Assembly (NCBI GenBank): GCA_035533615.1
Contig: DATLTM010000009.1
Coordinates: forward strand, 1 to 38,339
Source of the DNA: C7867-001 sp035533615
GTDB lineage: Bacteria; Patescibacteriota; Minisyncoccia; Phycocordibacterales; Phycocordibacteraceae
Direction of reading: 5' to 3'
Length of the DNA stretch: 38,339 nucleotides
Part shown: piece after piece, positions 15,121 to 23,548 of the stretch
How positions within the stretch are numbered: position 1 is the stretch's first letter
Layout of the letters: every line of letters starts with the position of its first letter
Notes under the pieces: generated by a model
What the model saw: the letters and a program-made list of their open reading frames with translations, nothing else
Databases searched by the model: none
What the model was told of the DNA's origin: nothing
Translations under genes and position numbers: made by a program

Positions 15121-15609
15121 GCGGACCTCGGTGATGTTTCGCTCGAGGAAGGTCAGAGCGGTCTCTCTCTCGCTATTCAAAAAATACACTGCTCCGTTGT
15201 GTGGCGTCGGAACTCGATATGGTTCTTCGGAGAGAAATATCTTGCCGCCGAGCGCACCTTTTTGTACTTCAAGTTCAGAGTCGGGCAGGAGCTGTTTGAC
15301 GGTGTCTCGCAAAAACGACTCTATGTCGGCAATCGGATCATGTAGGTCCAGGGCCATTAAAAAGGTAACAAGTCTTCCGTCTACCCCTGCGATAATCACG
15401 TCGACCTCAAGTGATTTCCTCTTCACGAGAGAAATCGTCGGGTATCCCGCAATAATCTCGAGGACATCTTTTATCCGCACAACCTTCAGTAACGGATTGT
15501 ATTTTTCTGCCGCCCGCGCAACTATTTCCGCGCGCATTGCTCCGCTCATGGTCACTCCGATGAAGATAGGACCAAGGCTTTCTTCTTTAAAACTCTTAAT
15601 TTTCGCCAC
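15118..15609 (-). CDS. Conserved-looking protein of unknown function, 163 aa
   Basis: A 163-aa soluble protein with an alternating alpha/beta pattern. It opens AKIKSFKEESLGPIFIGVTMSG and has two hydrophobic strands (VDVIIAGVDG, LVTFLMALDLHD, about 69-90). I do not recognise the family. The start is GTG at 15609, preceded on the minus strand by an AGGAG-type ribosome-binding site about seven bases away. Its stop lies inside the terminator shared with cfa. It is isolated between that terminator and the ssrA terminator, so it is probably transcribed alone. No membrane segment or catalytic motif is evident. Confidence 0.72.
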   Translation of the reverse strand: MAKIKSFKEESLGPIFIGVTMSGAMRAEIVARAAEKYNPLLKVVRIKDVLEIIAGYPTISLVKRKSLEVDVIIAGVDGRLVTFLMALDLHDPIADIESFLRDTVKQLLPDSELEVQKGALGGKIFLSEEPYRVPTPHNGAVYFLNSERETALTFLERNITEVR

Positions 15610-15680
15610 TGGCCTCTCCTCAACGGGTTAGTTTGTACTGTCTCTGCGACGACCCTATTCCATTCACCGCCGGCAGTCAA

Positions 15681-15709
15681 GCAGAAACCGCCCTGGGGGC
15701 GGTTTCTGC
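15681..15709 (-). terminator. Terminator of ssrA
   Basis: A 12-bp perfect stem, GCAGAAACCGCC (15681-15692) with GGCGGTTTCTGC (15698-15709), loop of five, seven bases beyond the 3' end of the tmRNA. The downstream T-run is short. Confidence 0.75.
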
Positions 15710-15715
15710 AATGTG

Positions 15716-16121
15716 TGGAGGTGCGGGGAATTGGACCCCGGTCCGATGCTGTTTATGAGAGCAGATCTACGACGCATAGTCAGCGTTATCTTTAAGACAG
15801 GATGCGAGGAACGCAGACGAAACCATTCCTGCCCGATCCCTTATTTAGATGTTCCCTCCGGGATAAGGGACACCGATGCTGCAGATGATTCCGCCTACAC
15901 CTCCTGCTGCAGAAACCAGGGAAGGGTAGACGTCGCGAGGCGAGTGGCCGTTAGGCGACCGCGTACGCGAACGAGAAATCCTTTGTACCAAAGTACGGAG
16001 ATTTCACGCTTGCAAGAGTGTTCTTGGCAAGTTTAGTTGCTCGTTGGATTTAGAGTGTCATACGAGCGTGCACTGCGTCGCACGTCTTTCAAGGAACAGA
16101 CCGTCAAAGCCGGTCACCCCC
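15716..16121 (-). ncRNA. ssrA: Transfer-messenger RNA (tmRNA)
   Basis: About 406 nt. The 5' end GGGGGTGACC (from 16121) pairs through GGGGGUG with CACCUCC (15717-15723), and the T arm is CGGGG-TCCAATT-CCCCG. This gives the tRNA-like domain without encoded CCA; the discriminator is A. Between the ends, a tag frame can be read from GCA at 16040 to TAA at 15951. Its C-terminal residues would be KDFSFAYAVA, hydrophobic and Ala-ended as in proteolysis tags. If resumption is at GCC 16028 the tag is 25 residues, and if at GCA 16040 it is 29. The stop lies in a GTCGC/GCGAC hairpin as usual. tmRNA with SmpB rescues stalled ribosomes. smpB lies 306 bases upstream on the same strand. Confidence 0.92.
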
Positions 16122-16427
16122 AGGAAATACAGGATACCATCCCGTGCTTTCTGCGATTGATCGAAAAATTCCTAAATGATGGGGAGAACAGGTCGCCCCG
16201 GAAGAATCAATCTGAGAAATCAAATGTAACCGGATCGCCTTCTCCTAGGCTACCTTCTTCCTCATAGGATTCTTCGTTTGGTGTGGTGAACGCACGCTGG
16301 GAAAAACCTTCGTGGAGAATATGAGTATAACGGATTACGTCTGGGCTTAATTGGCTCTGAAGCTGATACAGTACAGCTCGTCGGGACGGGTCATGTCGAG
16401 TCTCTCCTTCTATGATTTAGAGATCTC
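16122..16427 (-). other. smpB-ssrA intergenic stretch
   Basis: No clear gene is present. On the minus strand a 15-codon frame (16394 to 16347, MTRPDELYCISFRAN) has an unusually good ribosome-binding site (GAAGGAGAG) and follows smpB by 33 bases. A -10-like TATACT (16329-16324) and a TATCCT (16136-16131, ten bases before the tmRNA 5' end) could drive ssrA from its own promoter. Confidence 0.35.
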
Positions 16428-16868
16428 TCAACGTTTCAACTCTCGTGAAGCTTCGCGCAATGCATCGCGTTTCTTCAAGTCTTCGCGATGGTCGGCCTTG
16501 CCTTTACCGCGGACGATAGCGATGCGTGCCTTCACGAACCTACCGGAAGTATATACCTCAAATGGGATTATTGTCAATCCTTTTTTCGCTTCAGCGGAGA
16601 GGAGTTCAGCGATTTCCTTCTTCGACAAGAGAAGGCGGCGAGGGCGTTCTGGATCGTAGTTCTTCAGCGTATTCGCCGTTTGGTACGGCGGGATAGTCAT
16701 ACCGATGATAAACGCTTCACCACCCCGCACCACCACGCGTGCGCCGTCGAGCGAGCCCTGCTTGTTCCGCAGCGCTTTCACCTCAGTACCTAATAGTTCA
16801 AGACCCGCCGAGAAGTGTTCAAGCCAGGTGTATTTCAAATGGGCTTTTTTATTTGCGACGAGGGTCAT
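16428..16868 (-). CDS. smpB: SsrA-binding protein SmpB
   Basis: A 146-aa protein with the SmpB core: NKKAHLKYTWLEHFSAGLEL, then GTEVKALRNKQGSLDGARV and a basic C-terminal tail rich in Lys/Arg. It carries tmRNA to stalled ribosomes. The ATG at 16868 shares four bases with the stop of the preceding patatin-like gene (ATGA overlap at 16865-16868), so translation is probably coupled. An in-frame upstream ATG at 16916 would add 16 atypical residues and was rejected. ssrA follows on the same strand, so both trans-translation parts are adjacent. Confidence 0.96.
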   Translation of the reverse strand: MTLVANKKAHLKYTWLEHFSAGLELLGTEVKALRNKQGSLDGARVVVRGGEAFIIGMTIPPYQTANTLKNYDPERPRRLLLSKKEIAELLSAEAKKGLTIIPFEVYTSGRFVKARIAIVRGKGKADHREDLKKRDALREASRELKR

Positions 16869-17692
16869 GTGAACAGTGTCTCTATATCTCCGCGTTTTGC
16901 AAGGAGGTCGTCCCATCCCATTTGGTACGACTGCGCGAGCGCACGGCGATTCCGCGTTAGCGAACCGGCGGGAAGCGGACGGGAAGGACCAATGACGAGT
17001 ATTTCAACATCAACAGGGAGGCGGTCCAAACTCGCGTGCTTAATATCGTCCAACATGAGCCGCCGGATTACCGAGCGCTCGAAAACAGCGGAGGTCCGCA
17101 TAAGCCATTTCGCAGCGCTTGAAAGCGTCACGGTGTTAGTAATGAGGAAGATTTTCGTCGCGCCCTCACTGTGCGCTTTGTGGATAAGATCCGCCATATT
17201 CACGTTTATATCGCCGTCGCTGGAAGGTCGGCTGTCGGTGCGTATGCCCCCGCTGTATAGGAGGGGGATCGCTTTCGCCGCACGTACCACTTCGTACAAA
17301 TCAAACCAGGTATTGTTGCTCACGTATTCAGTGTGCCCGGTATCGAAGTCGGTAACGGGAACGAACCAGCGGGTTTTCGTCCGTGCGAATGCACGCTCAT
17401 TGAGCGGCAACTCCTGGCACATAACGGTGTCGATGAGGTAGTCGATGCGGAGTGCAGGAGGGAATATTCGCACGACTTCAGGCGACGGGAGATAGCGCAA
17501 CCAGATCTTCTCTATATGGTTGTACTGTCCGGCAAGATAGTAGAACATCGCCTCGACCGAGCCCGATGCGGATATGAAGATATCAGGCTCCCGGACGCCA
17601 AGTTTCTTTGCGAGGGCGACGAGCGCGCCGGCGGCATATGCGCATTTCATGCCACCACCACCCGTGATGATTGCCACTTTCTCTTCCTGCAT
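16865..17692 (-). CDS. Patatin-like phospholipase family protein
   Basis: A 275-aa protein with the patatin oxyanion-hole motif GGGGMKCAYAAGAL (11-24) and, at the expected distance, a nucleophile-elbow-like ISASGSVEAMF. A DG of SSDGD near residue 190 fits the catalytic Asp. The usual GxSxG is degenerate (SASGS), so hydrolase activity on lipids is uncertain. The ATG at 17692 was chosen because a -10 TATACT (17705-17700, minus) ends seven bases upstream. An alternative ATG at 17716 would lie upstream of that box and overlap the ftsH start. The gene is divergent from ftsH and overlaps smpB by four bases. Confidence 0.82.
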   Translation of the reverse strand: MQEEKVAIITGGGGMKCAYAAGALVALAKKLGVREPDIFISASGSVEAMFYYLAGQYNHIEKIWLRYLPSPEVVRIFPPALRIDYLIDTVMCQELPLNERAFARTKTRWFVPVTDFDTGHTEYVSNNTWFDLYEVVRAAKAIPLLYSGGIRTDSRPSSDGDINVNMADLIHKAHSEGATKIFLITNTVTLSSAAKWLMRTSAVFERSVIRRLMLDDIKHASLDRLPVDVEILVIGPSRPLPAGSLTRNRRALAQSYQMGWDDLLAKRGDIETLFT

Positions 17693-17699
17693 GCAATAG

Positions 17700-17707
17700 A
17701 GTATAGT
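17700..17707. promoter_or_regulatory. Overlapping divergent -10 boxes for ftsH and the patatin-like gene
   Basis: TATAGT (17702-17707, plus) and TATACT (17705-17700, minus) share the four bases TATA. Each ends seven bases from its start codon (17715 and 17692), so both transcripts would be leaderless and the two promoters mutually exclusive. Confidence 0.7.
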
Positions 17708-17714
17708 ACCTTTC

Positions 17715-19649
17715 ATGGCAACTGCCTCTCCGAAGAAGCCGAAAAATAAAAAGCCCACGACGCCAGCGCAAGGGCGCCGCGGCTTACGTGGGCTCTTCGG
17801 CGGCCCATCGTTTTTCGGCAACCTCATCACCACCATTCTTATCTTCCTGCTCCTCATGAGCAGTTATTCGCTTGTTGCAAGTATGGTCCAGCCGAGCACC
17901 GACATCCCGCTCTCGACCGTCGCAGCAGACGTCGCAGCAGGGAAGGTGAGCGCGATCACGGTGAATGGCGATATTCTTACTCTCACATATTTTGATACGA
18001 CGACAAAAACATCGCGTAAAGATCCCACCTCAGGGCTCCCGGAAACGCTTGCGACCTACGGTGTTACACCTGCCGAGCTTGCCAAGGTTGCTATCACGAT
18101 ACAGGGGCAGTCCGGATTCGAATTCTGGTTTGCGACTCTCGCACCGACTGTTCTGATGCTTCTGTTTTTCGCATTCCTCTTTTGGTTCCTTACGCGGCAA
18201 GTGCGAGGAGCTGGTATGCAGGCGTTTAGTTTCGGGCAGTCCAAGGCGCGTGTTATTGATCCGTCCGATTCTTCGCAGCGTGTTACTTTCGCCGATATCG
18301 CCGGTGCGCGCGAAGCGAAAGAGGAATTACTCGAGATAGTCGATTTCCTCAAAAGCCCGAAAAAATTCCTTGATATTGGCGCTCGCATCCCGAAGGGCAT
18401 CATTCTCATGGGCGCGCCGGGTACCGGCAAGACGCTGCTTGCTCGAGCAGTCGCGGGCGAGGCCGGTGTACCGTTCTTTTCTATCTCAGGGAGTGAGTTC
18501 GTGGAGATGTTTGTTGGTGTTGGCGCCAGCCGGGTACGCGATCTCTTCCAGATGGCGAAGAAGGCCGCGCCCGCAATCATTTTCGTCGACGAGATTGACG
18601 CAGTTGGGCGGGTGCGCGGCGCCGGTGTTGGCGGTGGCAATGACGAACGTGAGCAGACCCTGAACCAAATACTCGTCGAAATGGACGGTTTTGAACCGAC
18701 CGAGAAAGTCGTCGTGATGGCGGCGACAAATCGTCCCGATGTTCTCGATCCCGCGCTTCTGCGCCCCGGCCGTTTCGACCGACGCGTTACCATCGACCTT
18801 CCCGATCGTCGTGATCGCGAAGAGATCTTGCAGATCCACGCGCGTAAAAAGCCGCTAGGGCCCGATGTAAATCTCGCAGTGGTTGCCGAGCGCACCCCAG
18901 GTTTCTCGGGTGCCGAACTCTATTCGCTCATGAACGAAGGTGCTATTCTCGCCGCGCGCGAGAGCCGAACGGAGGTTGCGCAGTATGATCTCATCCGCTC
19001 CATAGAAAAGGTGATGCTCGGTCCGGAGCGGAAATCGCATCTGCTTACGAAAAAAGAAAGAGAATTGACCGCGTATCACGAGGCCGGTCACGCGCTCGTG
19101 TCCTCGATACTTCCGAATGCCGATCCGGTACACAAGATTTCCATCATCAGCCGCGGCCGGGCGGCGGGGTATACGCTGAAACTCCCATTTGAGGACAGGA
19201 AGATGCAGTCCAGGAAACAATTTCTTGATGATATCGCAGCAACACTCGGCGGATATGTTGCTGAAGAGATGCTCTTCGATGACGTGACGACTGGTCCTTC
19301 CAACGATCTGATGGTCATCACCGCGCTCGCGCGCGACATGGTCGCGCGCTATGGGATGAGCGAGAAGATGGGCCCCATCGCCTTCGGCGAACGTGCGCTC
19401 GGGAATGAACCGTACTCTGAACGTGTCGCCGCCGAAATCGACGCCGAAGTCTCGCATATCATCGACAATGCAAAGGTGCGCGCCGCAAAAGTCATCAGCG
19501 AGCACCGCGGTGCACTTGACGCTATCGCACAGGAACTTATTGAAAAGGAAACCATTGAACGCACCGAGTTTGAAAAGATTTTGCTGGCGAATGGCATCAC
19601 GCCGAAACAGAAAGAAGAGGAGGGCATTGCTATCCTGCTGGAGAAATAA
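17715..19649 (+). CDS. ftsH: ATP-dependent zinc metalloprotease FtsH
   Basis: A 644-aa membrane AAA+ protease. Two membrane helices (about 35-57 and 142-160) flank an extracytoplasmic domain. The AAA module has Walker A GAPGTGKT (233-240), Walker B IIFVDEIDA, and the second region of homology with RPGRFDRR. The zinc site is HEAGH (455-459). FtsH degrades misassembled membrane proteins and selected regulators, as a hexamer. The length is normal. The N-terminus has a Lys/Pro-rich tail before the first helix. The start follows a -10 box by seven bases. No partner gene is co-transcribed; it ends at a strong terminator. Confidence 0.97.
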   Translation: MATASPKKPKNKKPTTPAQGRRGLRGLFGGPSFFGNLITTILIFLLLMSSYSLVASMVQPSTDIPLSTVAADVAAGKVSAITVNGDILTLTYFDTTTKTSRKDPTSGLPETLATYGVTPAELAKVAITIQGQSGFEFWFATLAPTVLMLLFFAFLFWFLTRQVRGAGMQAFSFGQSKARVIDPSDSSQRVTFADIAGAREAKEELLEIVDFLKSPKKFLDIGARIPKGIILMGAPGTGKTLLARAVAGEAGVPFFSISGSEFVEMFVGVGASRVRDLFQMAKKAAPAIIFVDEIDAVGRVRGAGVGGGNDEREQTLNQILVEMDGFEPTEKVVVMAATNRPDVLDPALLRPGRFDRRVTIDLPDRRDREEILQIHARKKPLGPDVNLAVVAERTPGFSGAELYSLMNEGAILAARESRTEVAQYDLIRSIEKVMLGPERKSHLLTKKERELTAYHEAGHALVSSILPNADPVHKISIISRGRAAGYTLKLPFEDRKMQSRKQFLDDIAATLGGYVAEEMLFDDVTTGPSNDLMVITALARDMVARYGMSEKMGPIAFGERALGNEPYSERVAAEIDAEVSHIIDNAKVRAAKVISEHRGALDAIAQELIEKETIERTEFEKILLANGITPKQKEEEGIAILLEK

Positions 19650-19655
19650 TAGAAA

Positions 19656-19705
19656 ACTCCGAGCGAGCTCGGAGTCCTAGTTGAGGGACTTTTCCCTCAG
19701 TTTTT
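19656..19705 (+). terminator. Double terminator after ftsH
   Basis: The first hairpin is ACTCCGAG/CTCGGAGT (19656-19675, loop CGAG). The second is TGAGGGA/TCCCTCA (19682-19699), followed by GTTTTT. The second stem includes the stop codon of the small opposite-strand gene, so it serves convergent transcripts. Confidence 0.85.
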
Positions 19706-19876
19706 CTCTTCTGGCGTCTCCTTCTTCTCGGAGGGATCCACCAACTGATTACGTTCCCTGGCAACGTACGCGACGAGCGGAGTCACTTTGACTCGCCCTC
19801 CGCCTTTGTATTCGACCTCGACAAGGTCCTCGTCCCATACGGTGAGAGTTGCGTGCGGTCGACTGTTATTTTCCAA
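19697..19876 (-). CDS. Small acidic protein, 59 aa, TTG start
   Basis: An open frame with coding-like composition, starting LENNSRPHATLTVWDEDLVE and ending ETPEEKN. A TTG at 19876 is preceded by an AAGGA ribosome-binding site about eight bases away, and there is no in-frame ATG or GTG nearby. The middle (LVEVEYKGGGRVKVTPLVAYVA) predicts a small beta-rich fold. The C-terminus is a charged tail. The family is unknown. It was missed by ATG-based calling and is convergent with ftsH. Confidence 0.6.
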   Translation of the reverse strand: MENNSRPHATLTVWDEDLVEVEYKGGGRVKVTPLVAYVARERNQLVDPSEKKETPEEKN

Positions 19877-19994
19877 TTTTTGTTCCTTTTAATGCGGTTG
19901 AATGTTTCCCCAGGGTTGTCCAACTGCAATGTACAAACCCATGTCAAAGATTAACAATCATCATTTTTTTATGCAACGCCGTTTTGTTATCTTG

Positions 19995-20068
19995 TGCGCG
20001 TGCCTGGACTCGAACCAGGAACCGCCGAGGTATAAGCTCGGTGCTCTAACCAATTGAGCTACACGCGC
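19995..20068 (-). tRNA. tRNA-Ile (anticodon TAT)
   Basis: A perfect cloverleaf on the minus strand. Acceptor is GCGCGTG/CACGCGC, D stem GCTC/GAGC, anticodon stem CCGAG/CTCGG with loop CTTATAC, and T arm CCTGG-TTCGAGT-CCAGG; discriminator A. The anticodon is TAT, reading AUA directly. Most bacteria read AUA with a lysidine-modified CAT tRNA instead, so this species is unusual. Confidence 0.95.
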
Positions 20069-20115
20069 TTTTGTATTTCACCTGCGTGCTCCACCTTTGT
20101 TACTTTAGCGCACGG

Positions 20116-22311
20116 TTACTCTAAATGCATCTCGTGGTCGGCGGTACTGGAGCGGAGCGCGAGTGCGGGATGGCGGTGTAAGTCGGGGTCATCGGCGATG
20201 ATGCGCGCCGCCTCGTTGCGAGCGGCCTCCACGAGCCTAAGGTTCTTCAGTGCCTCCATCGCGATATCGGAAACACCCCACTGTTTACCGCCTGCGAGCT
20301 CACCCGCGCCGCGCAGCGCCAAGTCGTATTCGGCGAGCTCAAAACCGTTCTTCGCGTTCATGAATGCTTTCATGCGTTTGCGCGTTGTTTCGCCGAAGGT
20401 CTCAGGGAGTGCGAAGCAATAGGACTGGTGCGTGGAGCGGATAACGCGGCCGCGCAGCTGGTGGAGCTGAGCAAGCCCGAATCGTTCGGCACCTTCGATC
20501 AGGATGACGGTCGCGTTCGGGACATTGACGCCAACTTCAACGACCGATGTCGCGACGAGAATATCTATTTTGCCTTTCTCGAATCGTTTCATAACTTCTT
20601 CTTTCTCCTTCGGGCGCATCTTACTGTGTAAAATGTCGATGGCCGCGTCGGGAAATACCGTTTTTTTTAGGCGCACTGCTTCGGCTTTGACCGACTTTGC
20701 CATAAGCGCGAGCTCTTTCGCGGGATCTGGCTCATCAATGCGCGGGCAGATAACGTACGCTTGGTGGCGAAGAGCAAGCTCCTTCCGCACGCGCTCGTAC
20801 GCTTTTCCGCGCTTTTCTGGGGCGAGCACTTCAGTCGCAGTCGGCTTTCTCCCGGCTGGCATTTCATCGAGAAGTGTGAGGTCGAGGTCGCCGTAAAGAG
20901 TGAGTGCGAGTGTGCGAGGGATGGGCGTTGCAGTCATCGAGAGCAGATGCGGGACTATCGCCCCCTTGGTTGCGAGCTTTTGTCGGTGCATAGTGCCAAA
21001 GCGATGCTGTTCGTCGATAATGGCATAGGCGAAATATTTGAACGAAAGCGATTTTTCTATGAGCGCATGTGTGCCGATGACAATCGGTATTTCACCATTC
21101 GCGACTCTTTTCAAAAACGCCGCCCGAGAGAGTTTTGTGGACTCCTCGTACCGTACGCGGGATGGGAATTTTCTGCACTCGCTTCCCGTGATGAGGCCGA
21201 TTGGAATGGGATGATCTTTGAAATAGGAGATGAAGGTGGAGAAATGTTGCTTCGCGAGTATTTCAGTCGGGCAGAGGTAGGCGACTTGCAAGTGCCCCGC
21301 GATGCGGCCCTTCGGAAGCGAGGTCGCAACGAGATACGCGGTCGCAGCCGCGACCGCGGTTTTCCCGCTGCCAACATCGCCTTCAAGCAGGCGAAGCATC
21401 GGATGCGTTTTCCCAAAGTCGGTGACAATAGCGTCGATGGCATGCAACTGTGCAGCGGTCGCGGGGAAGGGGAACGAGGCGATGAAGTCGGCGAGCTTTG
21501 CGCGGTCAATTGCGACCGGCAACGCTTCTTCTTGTAGAAGTGCGCGGCGGCGGCGTTGCACCGCGATCTGGAGTGCGAAGACTTCTTCAAAGGCGAAGCG
21601 TTTGCGAGAAACCACTGCGTCTGGCATCTTCCGCGGCGTATGGACGAAAACGAGTGCCGATGAGAGCGGCGGCAGGTTATAGCGCGCGAGAATGTCGGAG
21701 GGAATCGGGTCGGTGACACGTTCATGCACGCCGCTTTCAAAGACTTTTCGAATTGCGTGCATCAGCCAGAGCGATGAGACTCCTCGGCTCTCGGGATACA
21801 TAGGATGCAGCACTTCGTTTCCTAAGATGCCATCTTTTGAATTCGTATTCAAGATGACATCTTGATTCCTGAAGAGCGAATTGTGTACATCCTCTGGCAG
21901 GACTGCAGACTTATCGATTTCTGGATTCGCGAGATATATTTTTGCACTCGTACCAGCAACCCGCCCGCTCACCTTTACCGCCATACCATCGTAAAGTGTT
22001 TTTGCGATGTAGGGCTGGCTGAACCACATCATCTTTATCTTTCCAGACGCATCCTCGAGCCAAGCCTCGGCGATGGGGCGGCGACTCTTCCAGGTCTTTC
22101 GTACGTCCGGCTTCCGTACCGTGCCGTAGAGCGTCACAACGGTGCCGGGTGCGATTCCCGCGATTGTGGTCGAAGGTCCCGAATGTTCATAGCGCGTGGG
22201 AAAGTGATAGAGCAGATCGCGGATAGTTCGTATCCCGAGCCTCGCAAGTGCCCGCTTCTGTTCCGGCTTGAGCCGCGTGAAGTGTGTATCAACAGTATCG
22301 TCTGGATTCAC
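20116..22311 (-). CDS. recG: ATP-dependent DNA helicase RecG
   Basis: A 731-aa SF2 helicase that remodels stalled forks and branched DNA. The N-terminal wedge/OB region (LGIRTIRDLLYHFPTRYE, then TVVTLYGTV) is followed by the helicase core. That core has Walker A LEGDVGSGKTAVA near residue 315, the DEQH box IIDEQHRFG, motif III SMTATPIPRTLALTLYGDLD, and motif VI with QLHQLRGRVIRS. The start was set at GTG 22311 because the frame upstream runs through the divergent malic-enzyme gene and a TATGTA -10-like box (22328-22323) precedes it. The next in-frame ATG (22560) would lie well inside that gene. Confidence 0.95.
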   Translation of the reverse strand: MNPDDTVDTHFTRLKPEQKRALARLGIRTIRDLLYHFPTRYEHSGPSTTIAGIAPGTVVTLYGTVRKPDVRKTWKSRRPIAEAWLEDASGKIKMMWFSQPYIAKTLYDGMAVKVSGRVAGTSAKIYLANPEIDKSAVLPEDVHNSLFRNQDVILNTNSKDGILGNEVLHPMYPESRGVSSLWLMHAIRKVFESGVHERVTDPIPSDILARYNLPPLSSALVFVHTPRKMPDAVVSRKRFAFEEVFALQIAVQRRRRALLQEEALPVAIDRAKLADFIASFPFPATAAQLHAIDAIVTDFGKTHPMLRLLEGDVGSGKTAVAAATAYLVATSLPKGRIAGHLQVAYLCPTEILAKQHFSTFISYFKDHPIPIGLITGSECRKFPSRVRYEESTKLSRAAFLKRVANGEIPIVIGTHALIEKSLSFKYFAYAIIDEQHRFGTMHRQKLATKGAIVPHLLSMTATPIPRTLALTLYGDLDLTLLDEMPAGRKPTATEVLAPEKRGKAYERVRKELALRHQAYVICPRIDEPDPAKELALMAKSVKAEAVRLKKTVFPDAAIDILHSKMRPKEKEEVMKRFEKGKIDILVATSVVEVGVNVPNATVILIEGAERFGLAQLHQLRGRVIRSTHQSYCFALPETFGETTRKRMKAFMNAKNGFELAEYDLALRGAGELAGGKQWGVSDIAMEALKNLRLVEAARNEAARIIADDPDLHRHPALALRSSTADHEMHLE

Positions 22312-22413
22312 TCCCGTATGATTACATACAATCGCTCGATCGGCGTACGCAACTATCGCGGAAACGCATGTTTGTGTATCCTCATTCCGCTCTTGTTGTA
22401 TACTAGTCTCTCT

Positions 22414-23544
22414 ATGGATACAAAAAAAATACTCGCCGCATTCAAGAAACAGGGCGCGCGCATCGGGACGAAGGCACGCGTGAAGCTCGCAGGAAAGAAA
22501 GATTTCTCGCTCTGGTATACGCCGGGAGTGGGTGTTGCGTCGCTCTATCTCGCAAAGCATCCGGAGGACACACGGAGGATGTCCGTGAAGGGTAATTCCG
22601 TCGCCGTGATCTCCGATGGTTCGGCCGTACTCGGTCTTGGCAATATCGGCCCCTATGGCGCGCTTCCTGTACTGGAAGGGAAGGCGCTCATATTCAAAGA
22701 GATGGCAGGCATCGATGCGTGGCCCATCGTGCTCGATACCCAGGATTCGGACGAGATTGTTCGGACCGTGAAAGCCATTGCGCCCTCTTTTGGCGGCATC
22801 AATTTGGAGGACATTGCGGCACCGGCATGCTTCGATATCGAACGGCGGCTCATCGAAGAATTAGACGTGCCAGTGATGCACGACGATCAACACGGCACCG
22901 CCATCGCCGTGCTCGCCGGACTCATCAACGCCACGAAGGTGGTAAAGAAAGATGCAAAAAAGCTCAAGGTTGTTGTGAGTGGTGCTGGCGCGGCCGGTAC
23001 GGCGGTCGCCAAGCTTCTGCTCGTGGCGGGCATTCAAGATGTCGTCTTGGTTGACCGGGTCGGTGCGATTTACGCCGGCCGCACCAGTTTGAATATGCAC
23101 AAAGAAGCACTCGCCGCGCTTACCAATCCGCGCAGAATGACAGGCGGCCTTACCGAGGCGATGCAAGGCGCCGATGTGTTTATCGGCCTTTCCGGCAAAG
23201 GAGTGCTCAAGGCCGAACACGTCGCGAGTATGGCACCGAAGGCAATTGTCTTCGCGCTGGCGAATCCCGATCCGGAAATTCTGCCGGCGGCGGCGCATCG
23301 CGCTGGCGCCGCAGTCATCGCGACCGGCCGTTCCGACTTCCCGAATCAGATCAACAACGCGCTCGTCTTTCCGGGAGTCTTTCGCGGCGTTTTGGACAAA
23401 GGGATAAAAAAGATAACCGAAGCGACAAAACTGCGTGCCGCTCGCGCGCTCGCGGCACTCGTTGCGAAACCGACCGCTACTTCGATTATCCCCGATCTGC
23501 TCGACCCGCGCGTGGTCAAGGCGATTGCGCAGGCTGTACACTAG
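22414..23544 (+). CDS. NAD(P)-dependent malic enzyme (short bacterial type)
   Basis: A 376-aa oxidative decarboxylase converting malate to pyruvate. It shows the malic N-domain (SLWYTPGVGVASLYLAKHPE, then NIGPYGALPVLEGKA), the metal/substrate block MHDDQHGTAIAVLAGLINA, and the Rossmann motif GAGAAGTAVAKLLL, then ALANPDPEI. Cofactor choice cannot be read with confidence. The start at 22414 follows a -10 box TATACT (22399-22404) by nine bases. The membrane-protein gene begins four bases after its stop, so the two are probably one operon. In an organism with a reduced TCA cycle it would feed or drain pyruvate. Confidence 0.93.
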   Translation: MDTKKILAAFKKQGARIGTKARVKLAGKKDFSLWYTPGVGVASLYLAKHPEDTRRMSVKGNSVAVISDGSAVLGLGNIGPYGALPVLEGKALIFKEMAGIDAWPIVLDTQDSDEIVRTVKAIAPSFGGINLEDIAAPACFDIERRLIEELDVPVMHDDQHGTAIAVLAGLINATKVVKKDAKKLKVVVSGAGAAGTAVAKLLLVAGIQDVVLVDRVGAIYAGRTSLNMHKEALAALTNPRRMTGGLTEAMQGADVFIGLSGKGVLKAEHVASMAPKAIVFALANPDPEILPAAAHRAGAAVIATGRSDFPNQINNALVFPGVFRGVLDKGIKKITEATKLRAARALAALVAKPTATSIIPDLLDPRVVKAIAQAVH

Positions 23545-23548
23545 AACC

